NCBI GenBank assembly: GCA_030267965.1
Contig: BRYA01000604.1
Coordinates: 8,657-30,155 of the forward strand
Direction of reading: 5' to 3'
Origin: Triparma columacea
Lineage: Eukaryota; Sar; Bolidophyceae; Parmales; Triparmaceae
Length of the DNA: 21,499 nucleotides
Each line of letters starts with the position of its first letter. The stretch's first letter is position 1. The notes beneath the pieces are model-generated. The model was not told the origin of the DNA, searched no databases, and saw only the letters and a program-made list of their open reading frames with translations. The position numbers and the translations under genes were made by a program. Shown in pieces: positions 8,780-17,270 of this stretch.

Positions 8780-9038
8780 GGAATGTTGTGAAGGCTTCAG
8801 CAGCAATTAATTAGATCATATAATCATACTCCCTCCAGTGATAACTGCACAAGGAGAGTGTTCGAGTCTAAGGCGAAACAAATCCCGCACCGGGGGATAC
8901 CCTATATTTCCCGAACAAGTCCCCACGGGCTCTTTCTCCTCATCATTGACTCAACTCCTCCCATCATCTACCTAAATACCACCTGGACGACGTCGCTGCG
9001 TTCCCTCAACCCCCCGCAGTCGGTGGTTCAATCTGCCC
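8780..9038. promoter_or_regulatory. Shared divergent promoter region (sirtuin / 9039 gene)
   Basis: 259 bp between the start codons of two divergent genes whose products both start with MGxC(S/T)S. AT-rich stretches lie near 8805-8832. No named motif is claimed; shared control is inferred from the layout. Confidence 0.45.
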
Positions 9039-9607
9039 ATGGGTGTATGCTCCTCCGCGGTGGCGCCTCCCCTCACTCGTGAAGAGGTTAAGGCTCGTCG
9101 GAAAGACCTGGTTCGTTTTCGCAGCAAATATGCCGATTACGCGGAGAAAATAACACCCCCTTCGAACGTAGATTTCACCGTCGAGATTGAGCCCTGGATT
9201 GCCGCCCCTGAGGGCACGAGGGGGGTAGATGACGCCCTGGCGACGTTCCAGAGGGGGAGTCACACGAGCACAAGGGAAATCAACTTTGCTCTCTCGGGGA
9301 TGATGTCCGTTGACAACAACTACGATTACCAGAAGAGCGTCGTTTTGAGCCTGAAAGACAAGAGAACAAAGGACGTGATAAGCGCCGCGTTGATGTGCGA
9401 GGTGAGAATGAATGGCAATACTTCGGGGTGGTTCTGATCCAAGTGGCTTGAGTCAGTCGGACTTACTTGCACACACAAACACCCTCGCAGCACCAGACAG
9501 GGGGTGGAAAGGTCTTAGAGCTCATTTGGTTTGTAACGCAGAGGAAAATGGAGGACAAGAAGTTTGGAAGCGTTTTATTTAGATGCATCAGGGACTTGGC
9601 AAGGTGA
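9039..9607 (+). CDS. Small acylation-motif protein (MGVCSS), function unknown
   Basis: Two exons, 9039-9401 and 9542-9607, with intron 9402-9541 (140 nt, donor GTGAGA, acceptor GCAG). The join GAG|AGG keeps frame and yields 142 residues ending CIRDLAR. The start MGVCSSAVAPP fits the N-myristoylation consensus (Gly2, Ser6) with Cys4 as a palmitoylation candidate, suggesting membrane tethering. The rest is soluble and mixed: a basic segment (EEVKARRKDLVRFRSKYADY, about 15-34), then FTVEIEPWIAA, a central part with NYDYQKSVVLSL, and KKFGSVLFRC near the end. I recognise no family. Other AGs in the intron give stops or frame loss, which supports this acceptor. The last 33 bases overlap the 3' end of the minus-strand gene at 9575. 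Confidence 0.6.
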
Positions 9608-10366
9608 CCGGGTGAAGGGAAGGTCAAGGTGGAGGGGGACGGGGGAGGAACGGTGGGAGGAGGAGGGGGCGGTTAAGGGACGACCGTCCATGCCGTCGTG
9701 GGGGGGGGGGGATGGGGGAGGGGGAAGGGAGGGGGAAGATGGGCATATCGGATGGAAGGACTGGTCGGGAGGGAAGGACGTGGATAGGAAGGAGGAGGAG
9801 GAGGGGGAAAGGAGGAGGGAGAGGGGAATTATGTAGGAGGAGGAGGTCAGGCGAGAGTGGGTCTGGAGGGCTGAGGGGGGGGAGGGTAGGGAGAGGGAGG
9901 TGGAGAGATGGGCCTTGAGGGAGTTGAGGTTGGTGAGGAGCGGGGATGAGTGAAGGTCCTTCACCACGCTGCTTTTGACACTTTCCCAGTCATGGAAACA
10001 CTCATCTGGGGAGAGTAGAGGGTCTCTCACGATCGAAGTTACCACCATTGAATGGCCATTCGTGTACCTCAGCGAGATGCTCGCCTCCCCTGCACGCTCG
10101 AAACTCATCTTTAAACAACCCTTGGAATCCAAGGGGGTTGACAGACTGCGAGTTGAAAGGGAAACATTGACAGACAAGGAGAGGGAAGAAGGCACGGAAG
10201 CGAGAGTCTCGTGCAGATAGTCTTCCTTCCCTCCTTCCGAGGGCGAAAGGGTCAAGCTCTCTGACTTAGGCTCCTGGAAGAGGGAGGGCGGAGGGAGTCC
10301 GTCCCAGTCGAGTAGCGGGTTGGTCCCGTTGACGATCCCCGTGAGGCTAAGCTTATCTGTTGACAT
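9575..10366 (-). CDS. Hypothetical protein with Ser/Pro-rich C-terminus
   Basis: Intronless minus-strand ORF of 263 residues from the ATG at 10366. The frame extends upstream only through non-ATG codons. The N-terminal two-thirds has mixed composition (MSTDKLSLTGIVNGTNPLLD; a segment around FERAGEASISLRYTNGH) and looks like a folded domain. From about residue 165 it becomes Ser/Pro/Leu low-complexity (SLPPPPSPPPHDG), driven by purine-rich plus-strand DNA including a G run near 9701. No family is recognised and no signal peptide or membrane segment is clear. The length of the open frame and its mixed N-terminus favour a real gene. The C-terminal third could instead be extended by chance through low-complexity DNA. 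It overlaps the plus-strand gene ending at 9607. Confidence 0.5.
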   Translation of the reverse strand: MSTDKLSLTGIVNGTNPLLDWDGLPPPSLFQEPKSESLTLSPSEGGKEDYLHETLASVPSSLSLSVNVSLSTRSLSTPLDSKGCLKMSFERAGEASISLRYTNGHSMVVTSIVRDPLLSPDECFHDWESVKSSVVKDLHSSPLLTNLNSLKAHLSTSLSLPSPPSALQTHSRLTSSSYIIPLSLLLSPSSSSFLSTSFPPDQSFHPICPSSPSLPPPPSPPPHDGMDGRPLTAPSSSHRSSPVPLHLDLPFTRSPCQVPDASK

Positions 10367-11097
10367 GCCTTTGGGTTTCAATGTACCAAGATTTTTTTTT
10401 TGGAATTCAGAAATTGTTTCCCTTATTATTTTCCCATTTCTTCATCCATCTTTGACGAGCGTGAAAAGAAACTAAGTCAGAGCGACAAAACAACATTGAC
10501 CTTACCTGATTACAGCGAGGTAACCGCTCAATTCTTTACGAATATATATATAATTATAACAAACCCCACCTCCTTCCTGGTATCATATAACCCTTCAACT
10601 CTCCCGTTTTTGTTTGTTTGTTTGGACTTGACTTCGTTCGGAAAGGTACAGAGTTAGAGGGTAGCGCGGTAACGCCGGAGGTTGAAGCGCAACTTTCGCG
10701 CAGCGGTCCGGGTTGAGTGATGCTGACCTCTTCTACTTGAACTTCGACAAGGGCAACACATACGATTCAGAACAAACAAAACTTCGTTCAATGTACTTTC
10801 TACTCACGCATCCCAATCCCATCCCCATCCCAATCTCTCCCCTCTCCCGGCGTCCCCCCTCCCCTTCCCCTAGGTTGTTTTCTTCTTGTATTAGGCCTTC
10901 ACGCCCCCCTTCCCCGACCCCCCTAACCCTCCCTACGCATCAATAACCTTCTTGGGCAATTAAGATCGTTTCATGTGTCTCAACCGTTGATACCTCCCTC
11001 CCCCCATCTCCCCCTTATATCACCCCTTTCTCCCCCTAATATCCCCCCATACTCCCCCCCTCCCTCCCTCCCCCCCCCCCGTCTTTCCCCCTCCCCC
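10367..11097. other. Intergenic: AT-rich promoter side, one coding-like stretch, C-rich tail
   Basis: 10367-10660 is AT-rich (T tract at 10391, TATATATATAATTATAA near 10543) and probably holds the promoter of the minus-strand gene at 10366. On the minus strand, CAG|GTAAGG near 10507 would be a good donor for a 5'-UTR intron. A plus-strand frame open at 10686-10946 starts with codon-like sequence (SDADLFYLNFDKG) but has no ATG. From about 10800 to 11097 the plus strand is almost pure C/T low complexity, forming the 3' flank of the next minus-strand gene. Confidence 0.45.
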
Positions 11098-13119
11098 CTA
11101 GTTATCCTTCTCTCTCTTCCCCCTCCTCTTCTTCTCTTCCTTCTTCGGTTCCTTCGCCTTCCTCTTCTTCTCCTCTTTCGTCATTCCCCCCCCTTTGGCC
11201 AAGTGGTTTGTCACCTTATCATGGACTTTCCTCAACTCGCCCTGCATTCCCTCACTATCCCTGCACAGTTTGGTGGTGAGTAGGTGTTTGCAAAACGGAT
11301 AGGTCAAGCGCGACCTATGCCCTCTGCTGCCGAACTCGCCATCGCAGCCTGGGCAAATTTGAGGCTGAGCAGCAATCCCATTCTGCTTTTCCTTCTGCGC
11401 CTTCTTCGCTTCCTCCGCCTTCTTCTTCTCTTCTTCCGTCATTCTCCCCCTTTCGGCCAAGTGTTTTGTCACCTTATCATGGACTGGCTTCAACTCGCCC
11501 TGCATTCCCTCACTATCCCTGCACACTTGGGCTTCGAGTAGGTGTCTACAAAACAATCCCGGCAAAAACATCCTTTTCCCTCTGGTGCCGAACTCGTCAC
11601 CGCAGCATGGGCAAAGTTGAGGCTGAGCAGCAATCCTCTGTGATTTCTCCAAATTCTTCTTGTCCGAGGCTCTGTGCGCCCTTGGTCGCCCTGTTTTTGG
11701 GCCCCGGGGCAACGAACTTGCTTTCCTAATTTTCTCCCTGTAGGACGCCACCATCTCCGCCGCCCTCCTCGCCGCCTCCACTTTACCCACACCCTGCTGA
11801 ATTAATAGGTTTGTCCAACGTGCCTCAAAGTCGGCATGCGTCAACAGTCCCAAACTCCTGCCCGCTTCCTCAAAATCCCTCGCGATGGTAGCTGCTCCAA
11901 CATCTGGATCGGCTAATTTCGTGGTTGCCTCCTCGTATGTGGTGGATATAGAGGTGTTATCCACTCCCTTGATCGCATTGAATAAAGAGCGTAAGGTCGC
12001 CTCATCGCCTCCCTTGCCCTTGATAACAGCAATGGCTCGTGATAAACCGATAGCGACACATGAGGGCATCATACCACGGGCGACTCCTTTCCCACCCCCG
12101 TTCGCAGATACGTGGAGGTACTTGAGGTGGTAGAGACAAGAGAAGGAAGGGGGAAGGCTGCCGTTCTTGTAGAGGGAGCCGTAGAGGTTGGCCAGAGGCA
12201 CGTCTGTGTGCGAGGTCGCGACTTCAAGTTTGCTATTCCCAGAGATAATCTTGGATACCTGGGCGGAGAGGGCTACGATATTGGTGACGGGCTTTTTGTG
12301 CCTTGGAAACGATGAGGGGGTGGGAGGGGGGAGGGTGGGGGTGGGGGGGGGGGTTAGAGATGTCGATTTAGCGCGCGGGGAGCATGACAAATCCCAAAAC
12401 TCACCTCTCCATAACCGCCAAAAAGAGGGCGAGGGAGACGGCGAAAAGCTTGCTCTCGACGGTGTTGAGGACAGCACACCCTTGAAAAGAGTTGGTGAGC
12501 CCATTAGTGACGCACAGCGGTCGACCGTTGGCGTAGATAATCTTGTGGGTCTCGTCGATGCCCCCGGTCTTGATGGCAGTCTGGAGCACGTCACCAGAGA
12601 ACGCCCCCCTTGTGGAAAGGTCGAAAGAATATTTCCGACACATGCCGACCATGACGGCTATCGGCTTGTCGTCTTGAAGGTCGATGGAAAGGATCGCACG
12701 AAGAAGGTCGGGGGTACCTTCAAACTTGTTCTTGAAGAGAAAATGCCCTTTTAGTTGCTTCTGAAGATAGGCGAGGTCCATTGTGGGGTCCTTTATGAAG
12801 GCCTTAAGAAGTTCGTGTAGATCTGTGGTAAGTTCGGCAATCTCTGAGTCGCTGAGATGCTTCCCTAAGGGGTTATGATTACAACGGGTCATGTTTCTAC
12901 AAACACAGGGGGGGGGGGGTGAGGGGGGGAGAATTGGAAGACATTTTTGTGGTCCATAAGACGCACGACGTGCTATTAAGCCTTCTCCGTGCCAACTTTG
13001 AAACACAAGGAAAGGACATTGGCAGTATATTAGGTCGATTCGTATTGTGTTTCTCCCTCAACTCACCTCAAACAGTTTTGATTTTTTCGGAAAGGTAATC
13101 GACAAATTAAATCTTTCAT
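11098..13119 (-). CDS. Unrecognised protein with two C-terminal 86-residue Cys/His (zinc-finger-like) repeats
   Basis: Three exons on the minus strand: 13119-13067, 12896-12405 and 12301-11098; introns of 170 nt (GTGAGT...TTTGTAG with an 11-C tract) and 103 nt (GTGAGT...CCAAG). Phases match and give 582 residues. A shorter model starts at ATG 12892 (MTRCNHNP, 563 residues). The N-terminal ~200 residues are mostly helical (KHLSDSEIAELTTDLHELLK). The middle contains helix-rich segments (AGRSLGLLTHADFEARWTNL) and a basic, NLS-like part (PRGPKTGRPRAHRASDKKN). Two repeats start at about 405 and 491, each IAAQPQ(L/I)CPxC, EFG-RG, FC(R/K)HLL, CRDSEGMQGEL, VHDKVT.HLA, G.MT.EEKK. Conserved Cys/His follow C-x2-C-x17-C-x-H-x6-C, a plausible metal site. 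The C-terminus is Lys/Arg/Glu-rich. No known family is recognised; a nucleic-acid-binding role is an inference. Confidence 0.68.
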
Positions 13120-13202
13120 TCCTTCCCATTCTCTGAGCACCCTCAACTTCCACAGGCTTCCGATGACTCTTCCTCGTCAGTTTCTTGAGGACCACCCACC
13201 AC

Positions 13203-13529
13203 AGTTTTGTGCTTCTCACGCTGATTAATAGATTTGCCCATCCCTCAGTAAGCACTTGCATAGTCCCCCGGCCCCTCCTCCATTCTCTCCCCCCACCTTT
13301 CCACCTTTCCCTCCCACTATCTTTCCCCCCTCCCCCCCCTCCCCGCGCATTAAGCAGCCTGCTCATGGGAGCGAGGGAGAGAGAGGACATATGGGGGCGA
13401 AGGAGGGAAATATAAAGGAGGGAGAGATATGGGGGCGAGGGAGGAGGAATTGGTCGTTGTGGGTTATTCCTTTGAAGAGATATAACCCACAATGTGTAAA
13501 TGTTTATGATATGACCAGGGGAATGAGGA
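13203..13529 (+). repeat. Direct repeat, copy 1
   Basis: About 327 bp, closely similar to 13993-14305. It begins AGTTTTGTGCTTCTCACGC, passes a C/T-rich centre, GCATTAAGCAGCCTG, G/A-rich sequence with ATATGGGGGCGA, and ends GACCAGGGGAATGAGGA. It lacks long-ORF content and obvious terminal inverted repeats. Confidence 0.85.
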
Positions 13530-13624
13530 CCTGATGATGAGGAAATTATCGCAATGACTGAGGAGGAGGAGAAGGAGGAGGAGGAGGAGGAGGAGGTGGC
13601 ACCTTGACAGGCAGCAGTGCATTG

Positions 13625-13813
13625 ATGTTGACGATGGTGTCTGAAAACTCGTATATCGACGACGACGCGGAGCAGGCCGACGAACAATACATCAGCGATT
13701 GCATCGTCTGTGGCCCCAAAATCCCTGCTGACATTAAAGATAATCGTATGAAGCTTGTTTATTTTTTCTCAGGACAATATTATCATGCCGTTTATCAACC
13801 AAATTGTTGTTGA
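13625..13813 (+). CDS. Possible small ORF or gene fragment (62 aa)
   Basis: An ATG-initiated 62-residue frame between the two direct repeats: an acidic N-terminal half (YIDDDAEQADEQYISD), a CxxC pair (CIVCG), then a Tyr-rich end (GQYYHAVYQPNCC). The composition looks protein-like rather than low-complexity. Isolation between repeats and the lack of a family match make it equally likely to be a remnant exon. Confidence 0.25.
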   Translation: MLTMVSENSYIDDDAEQADEQYISDCIVCGPKIPADIKDNRMKLVYFFSGQYYHAVYQPNCC

Positions 13814-13992
13814 AGCGTTTTTGTCGGGCTTTTAATGAAATAGGCCCCAACGCAGGGTAATTGTGACAATAAAAATACTCAGCTTGGTCACCCTTTGACA
13901 GGGGGCGTTACTGCTCCAAATTTTTTTTTCTGCCATCCCAATGTCCAATCGTCTCCGCTTTAAACCATATGCCACCCGACCCTTAGAGAAAA

Positions 13993-14305
13993 AGTTTGTG
14001 CTTGTCACGCTGATTAATAGATTTGCTCAACCCTAAGTAAACTTCCATCCTAGTCCCCCCGCCCCACCTCCATTCTCTCCCCACCTTTCCACCTTTCTCT
14101 CCCACTATCTTCCCCCCCTCCCACCCCTCCCCACGCATTAAGCAGCCTGTTCATGGAGCGAGGGAGAGAGAGGAGATATGGGGGCGAGAAATAAAGGAGG
14201 GAGAGATATTGGGACGAGCGAGGAGAGATTGGTTGTGTGGGTTATTCCTTTGAAGAGATAAGCCACAATGTGTAAAGGTTTATGATATGACCAGGGGAAT
14301 GAGGA
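13993..14305 (+). repeat. Direct repeat, copy 2
   Basis: Second copy of the 13203-13529 repeat, slightly shorter through small deletions in the purine-rich part. It ends exactly where an exon-like open frame (14303-14458) begins. Confidence 0.85.
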
Positions 14306-14458
14306 GCTACACGGGGAGGAAGAAGTAAGAACGACCTGAAAGGCATACCATTCACGGTGTGCCTTGAGAAAATTGTGAAGGAGTTTAAGGAATACAAGAA
14401 CCAGGTCGGAGCAAGCTTTCTAGGCACCCTGGACCCCTCCACGTGGTCCATACTGGTT
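14303..14458 (+). CDS. Probable upstream exon (or gene remnant) of the 14653 gene
   Basis: Plus-strand frame open from after a TGA at 14300-14302 to GTT before a TGA at 14459. It has no ATG, but the peptide looks coded: KGIPFTVCLEKIVKEFKEYK followed by NQVGASFLGTLDPSTWSIL. It can splice in frame to 14569 (acceptor TTTCTAG) from either CAG|GTCGGA (14405) or CTG|GTTTGA (14456); both keep phase 0. Its 5' side is replaced by direct repeat copy 2, so the true first exon is either further upstream or lost. Confidence 0.4.
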
Positions 14459-14652
14459 TGATCTCGCCTAAAATACCGTACGAGGCTTCAAATCGTCCAA
14501 TTGCAAGACTTAGTTGTACTTTTCCTGCAAGGCTGACCCAGGGGCTGACCCAGGAGCAAACTTTCTAGGCGAGGAAGTTCGGATGTAGGAGCTGTTACGA
14601 TGATGACGACGAGAGGGGTCAGAGATGGCAGAGAGAGTTCGATGATAGACAG

Positions 14653-15387
14653 ATGGTCATTACGGGGGAGTTCTATACGAATGAATACGGGTTGAGTTCG
14701 TATGAGAGGGTGTTAGAGGTAAAGGTAAGGGAAATGATCACACAAGAGGAGATGATTACGCAGGAGTTGAAGGAAGCCAAAGGCATTGAGGCCATGGAGA
14801 GGGGCGGAGGTTTTGCAGGGGCCAAGGCTCTGCTCGTGACGTCGACGCCGCAAGCGACCGGATTCTGGCTGCTCTACGTTTACGGCCTGAAGGACAGCGA
14901 GAAGTTCTCTACCCCAGTAATTAGGAGCAGGAAGCTGGAGAAGGCGTTTGAGAAGGTACCCAAGGACCTCTCGGAGAGGAGGGGAGTGCACTTCAAGGAG
15001 ATGATGAGGGTCCACGCGAGCGTCATACTCCCGGGCGCCGACGTACGGCCCTTTTACGACAATTTCGGCTCAAGAGGCTTCAGCGGAAAGCCTTATAGGT
15101 ACTCGACCACTTCCACCTCCCACATTTGGCTCAAGGTTCTATCGCACAATTCCGTCCCTTTACTTACGTCGAAGAAAAGTAGCAAGGGAAGTGGTAAGAT
15201 GCAAGGTACAAAGACTCCTCCCGCAGGAGGAGCACCCTCGTCCTCTTCCTCCATCTCACCGACTAAGATGCAGCGTAAGGAAAGAAGCGAGAGGAGGTCA
15301 AAAGAGAAGGAGGAGAAGGAGCGACAGAGATTGGGATACAAGAAGAAGAGCAGCAGGGAAAATATGCCGAACCCCCTCACGCTATGA
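14653..15387 (+). CDS. Unrecognised protein with basic, Ser/Lys-rich C-terminus
   Basis: 244 residues from the first in-frame ATG. The frame is open further upstream to a likely acceptor at 14568 (ARKFGCRSCYDDDDERGQ...), so the real protein is probably longer. The body (about 1-165) has mixed, folded-looking sequence: GEFYTNEYGLSSYERVLEV, ALLVTSTPQATGFWLLYVYG, HASVILPGADVRPFYDNFG. The C-terminal third is disordered and basic: SKKSSKGSGK, a Ser run, then alternating Lys/Arg/Glu (QRKERSERRSKEKEEKERQR). The tail could bind nucleic acid, but no domain is recognised. A polyadenylation-like AATAAA overlaps the stop region (15388-15393). It is tail to tail with the papain-family gene, 86 bp between stops. 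Confidence 0.55.
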   Translation: MVITGEFYTNEYGLSSYERVLEVKVREMITQEEMITQELKEAKGIEAMERGGGFAGAKALLVTSTPQATGFWLLYVYGLKDSEKFSTPVIRSRKLEKAFEKVPKDLSERRGVHFKEMMRVHASVILPGADVRPFYDNFGSRGFSGKPYRYSTTSTSHIWLKVLSHNSVPLLTSKKSSKGSGKMQGTKTPPAGGAPSSSSSISPTKMQRKERSERRSKEKEEKERQRLGYKKKSSRENMPNPLTL

Positions 15388-15473
15388 ATAAATTACTGTA
15401 TGTTGTGCATTTGAAATTATTGCATGGCATGGCAATATTATTTAGCATTTTTCGCTCAGAGGGTGATTCTCCC

Positions 15474-16944
15474 TTACTCGACACCACTGACGACGTAGTT
15501 GTTGATGGCGCAGGTTCCGTCACCCTCAGTCTTGGCAATGCGGAAGTAACCGTCCTCTCCCCATTTTTCAGCCCATGAGTTCTTGATAATGAAATAGTCA
15601 CCGTCGGTCTCGTCAGTTCCGTAGCCGACCATAAGGACGGCATGGTTGGGAGTAGTAGAGCACTTAGAGGGGTTGAAGACGCCGCCCTTGTAGAACTGAA
15701 GCTTGGTGGCATCGAGGGCGACAGAGAGGGGGCCAATCTCAACGAGAGCAGCGGCAATGTCGTCAGAAGAATCAGAAGAGGCGTCTGTCCAGTCAGAGAT
15801 GGTGTAGGAGAACTTGACGTCGGAAGACTCCCCCTTGCAGAGTTTGGCGTCGCCCTGGCCGAGGGTGGTCTCCGGCTGTGACGAGCGAGATGGTGGGGGG
15901 TGAGAATAATAACGGCGGTGCGGAAGTAAGTGCAATGGACATTCTTTCTAGCCACTCCTGGACGTCGCTTCGCTGCTTACTCCACCTCACCTCGCAGTAG
16001 AGGGGGATTCCCCCGTCGTCGTCAGTGTGGTCTCCGCACATCTTCATGGAGTAGCCGTCGGCCATGCAAGGGAGGCAGTAACCGTCCTTGCCATAACCAA
16101 TTCCAGCGCAGTAGGACATGTCCTCATCGCTGAAGATACCACCTCGTTCGATGATTCCTTGGAGGGCGAGATAAGGCCAGCCACCAAAGACGCCGCAGTC
16201 GCCAGCCTCGTCGTCGGTGGTCGCGTCGCACTCGAGGACATGCTCGACGGAGAGGTCTACGAGGTCCTGCCCGTTGAGGAAGCGCTGGCCCTCGAGGTTT
16301 CCGACGGTGGAGAAAATCCAGCAAGTTCCTAGTGCGCCTTGGTCCTTCACGGAGGTCACGGCTGGGGTTTGGGGGAGTGGGAAAGCGTTAGTCACGAGGA
16401 GCGATGTGTGTGCGTATGTGTGCATCTTGGTCGGACCGCGTCACGTACCTCCCTCATCGCGGTAGTCGTAGGAGTCAGGGATGTCCGAGAGGGAGGGAGT
16501 GAACTTGGTGCTTCCCTCAGGAATGGGAGAAAAAGAAGGGAGAAGCATGGTCTCCTTGAATTCCTTGGGACTCATGTCAGAGAACTTGGTGGTTCCGTAT
16601 CTGCAGGGGTCGGAGGAGGAGTGGGTGGGGGGTGAGGTGGGAAGGGTTTAGAACGACACGGGACACTTCAACCCAAAATGCCTCATCCACAAGAGAAAAG
16701 GGTCAAATACGACTTACTCAGCAGTGTCGTTCTCATCAGCGTTGAGGAGTTCAATGACCTTAAGGTTCGATTGGAAGGCCTTGTGGGCAGTGAGGAGATC
16801 AGAAGGAGTCTCGTAGTTTTTTCTGTGATGCTTCATCCAATCTTCAAACTCAGAGGAAATGCCCTCCGACTTTAAGACACCGGAAGATGTGGCCGCATTG
16901 GCGGCACAAGCAAGGGCCAGGATCGAAACAATGGAGAACTTCAT
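15474..16944 (-). CDS. Papain-family (C1A) cysteine protease with Cys-rich insert
   Basis: Secretory-pathway endopeptidase. Four exons: 16944-16718, 16600-16449, 16361-15991, 15875-15474; introns of 117, 87 and 115 nt (donors GTAAGT, GTACGT, GTGAGG), all phases consistent, 383 residues. ATG 16944 opens a signal peptide (MKFSIVSILALACAANA). An I29-type inhibitor prodomain follows (FEDWMKHHRKNYETPSD; KFSDMSPKEFKE). The mature enzyme starts near SYDYRDEGAVTSVKDQG. Catalytic residues: Gln134 and Cys140 in QGALGTCWIFS, His328 in PNHAVLMVGYG, Asn349 in IKNSWAEKWGEDGYF. The usual CGSCW is GTCW here, losing the Cys that normally forms the first disulphide of the active-site loop. A Cys-rich insert (YCLPCMADGYSMKMCGDH) lies between the Cys and His lobes. 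Divergent from the cathepsin L-like gene. Confidence 0.88.
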
Positions 16945-17270
16945 ATTAGGGACTTGGGTTTTTTTGAGGGACAAACTGAACTCATTCATTTTTCCCAGCA
17001 GAATCTCGCGATATCTGAGTGTCAAATTAATCTTTCTAATTAAACATGTAAGTTCGACCGCACTGACCTCCTCGTACCCCTCTCGGGCAATTTACAAACT
17101 CAAAGTGGCGCAGCAACGCTTTTTTTTTGACGGGATCGCCCCTGGTGCCCTTAAAAATGATCGGCACGTTCCGTCGGAACGCCAACTCTTAAAACAGTTC
17201 ATGATCTCACCCCTCCCCCCCTCCCCCGCCCCCCCCACCCCCCTCCCCACCCGCCCGGACCACAGAAAAT
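16945..17270. promoter_or_regulatory. Divergent promoter between two papain-family protease genes
   Basis: 326 bp between the start codons of the minus-strand (16944) and plus-strand (17271) protease genes. It holds a perfect 6-bp inverted repeat around one base, GTTCCGTCGGAAC (17168-17180), an AT-rich patch near 17020-17045, and a C-rich tract (17207-17258) just upstream of ATG 17271. Co-regulation is an inference. Confidence 0.5.

Larger units (their letters stand above)
13120..14302. other. Repeat-rich intergenic region
   Basis: Contains two direct repeats (13203-13529 and 13993-14305) and the 460-bp segment between them. In that segment a plus-strand ORF at 13625-13813 (62 residues, MLTMVSENSYIDDDAEQ..., with CIVCG and a CC C-terminus) has varied composition and may be a gene fragment. 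A GAG-type run sits at 13559-13597. No transposase or reverse transcriptase frame is seen. Confidence 0.5.

Noticed and set aside
9564..9836. Plus-strand Gly/Glu/Arg-rich ORF
   Set aside because: Antisense to the Ser/Pro-rich C-terminus of the 9575-10366 gene; composition follows from the G-rich strand.
13058..13687. 209-codon minus-strand ORF
   Set aside because: Dominated by a Ser run from a GAG-type repeat and crosses direct repeat copy 1; only the small exon at 13119-13067, in another frame, seems real.
13203..14305. LTR retrotransposon reading of the two direct repeats
   Set aside because: Only about 460 bp lie between them, with no gag/pol frame, primer-binding site or polypurine tract recognised.
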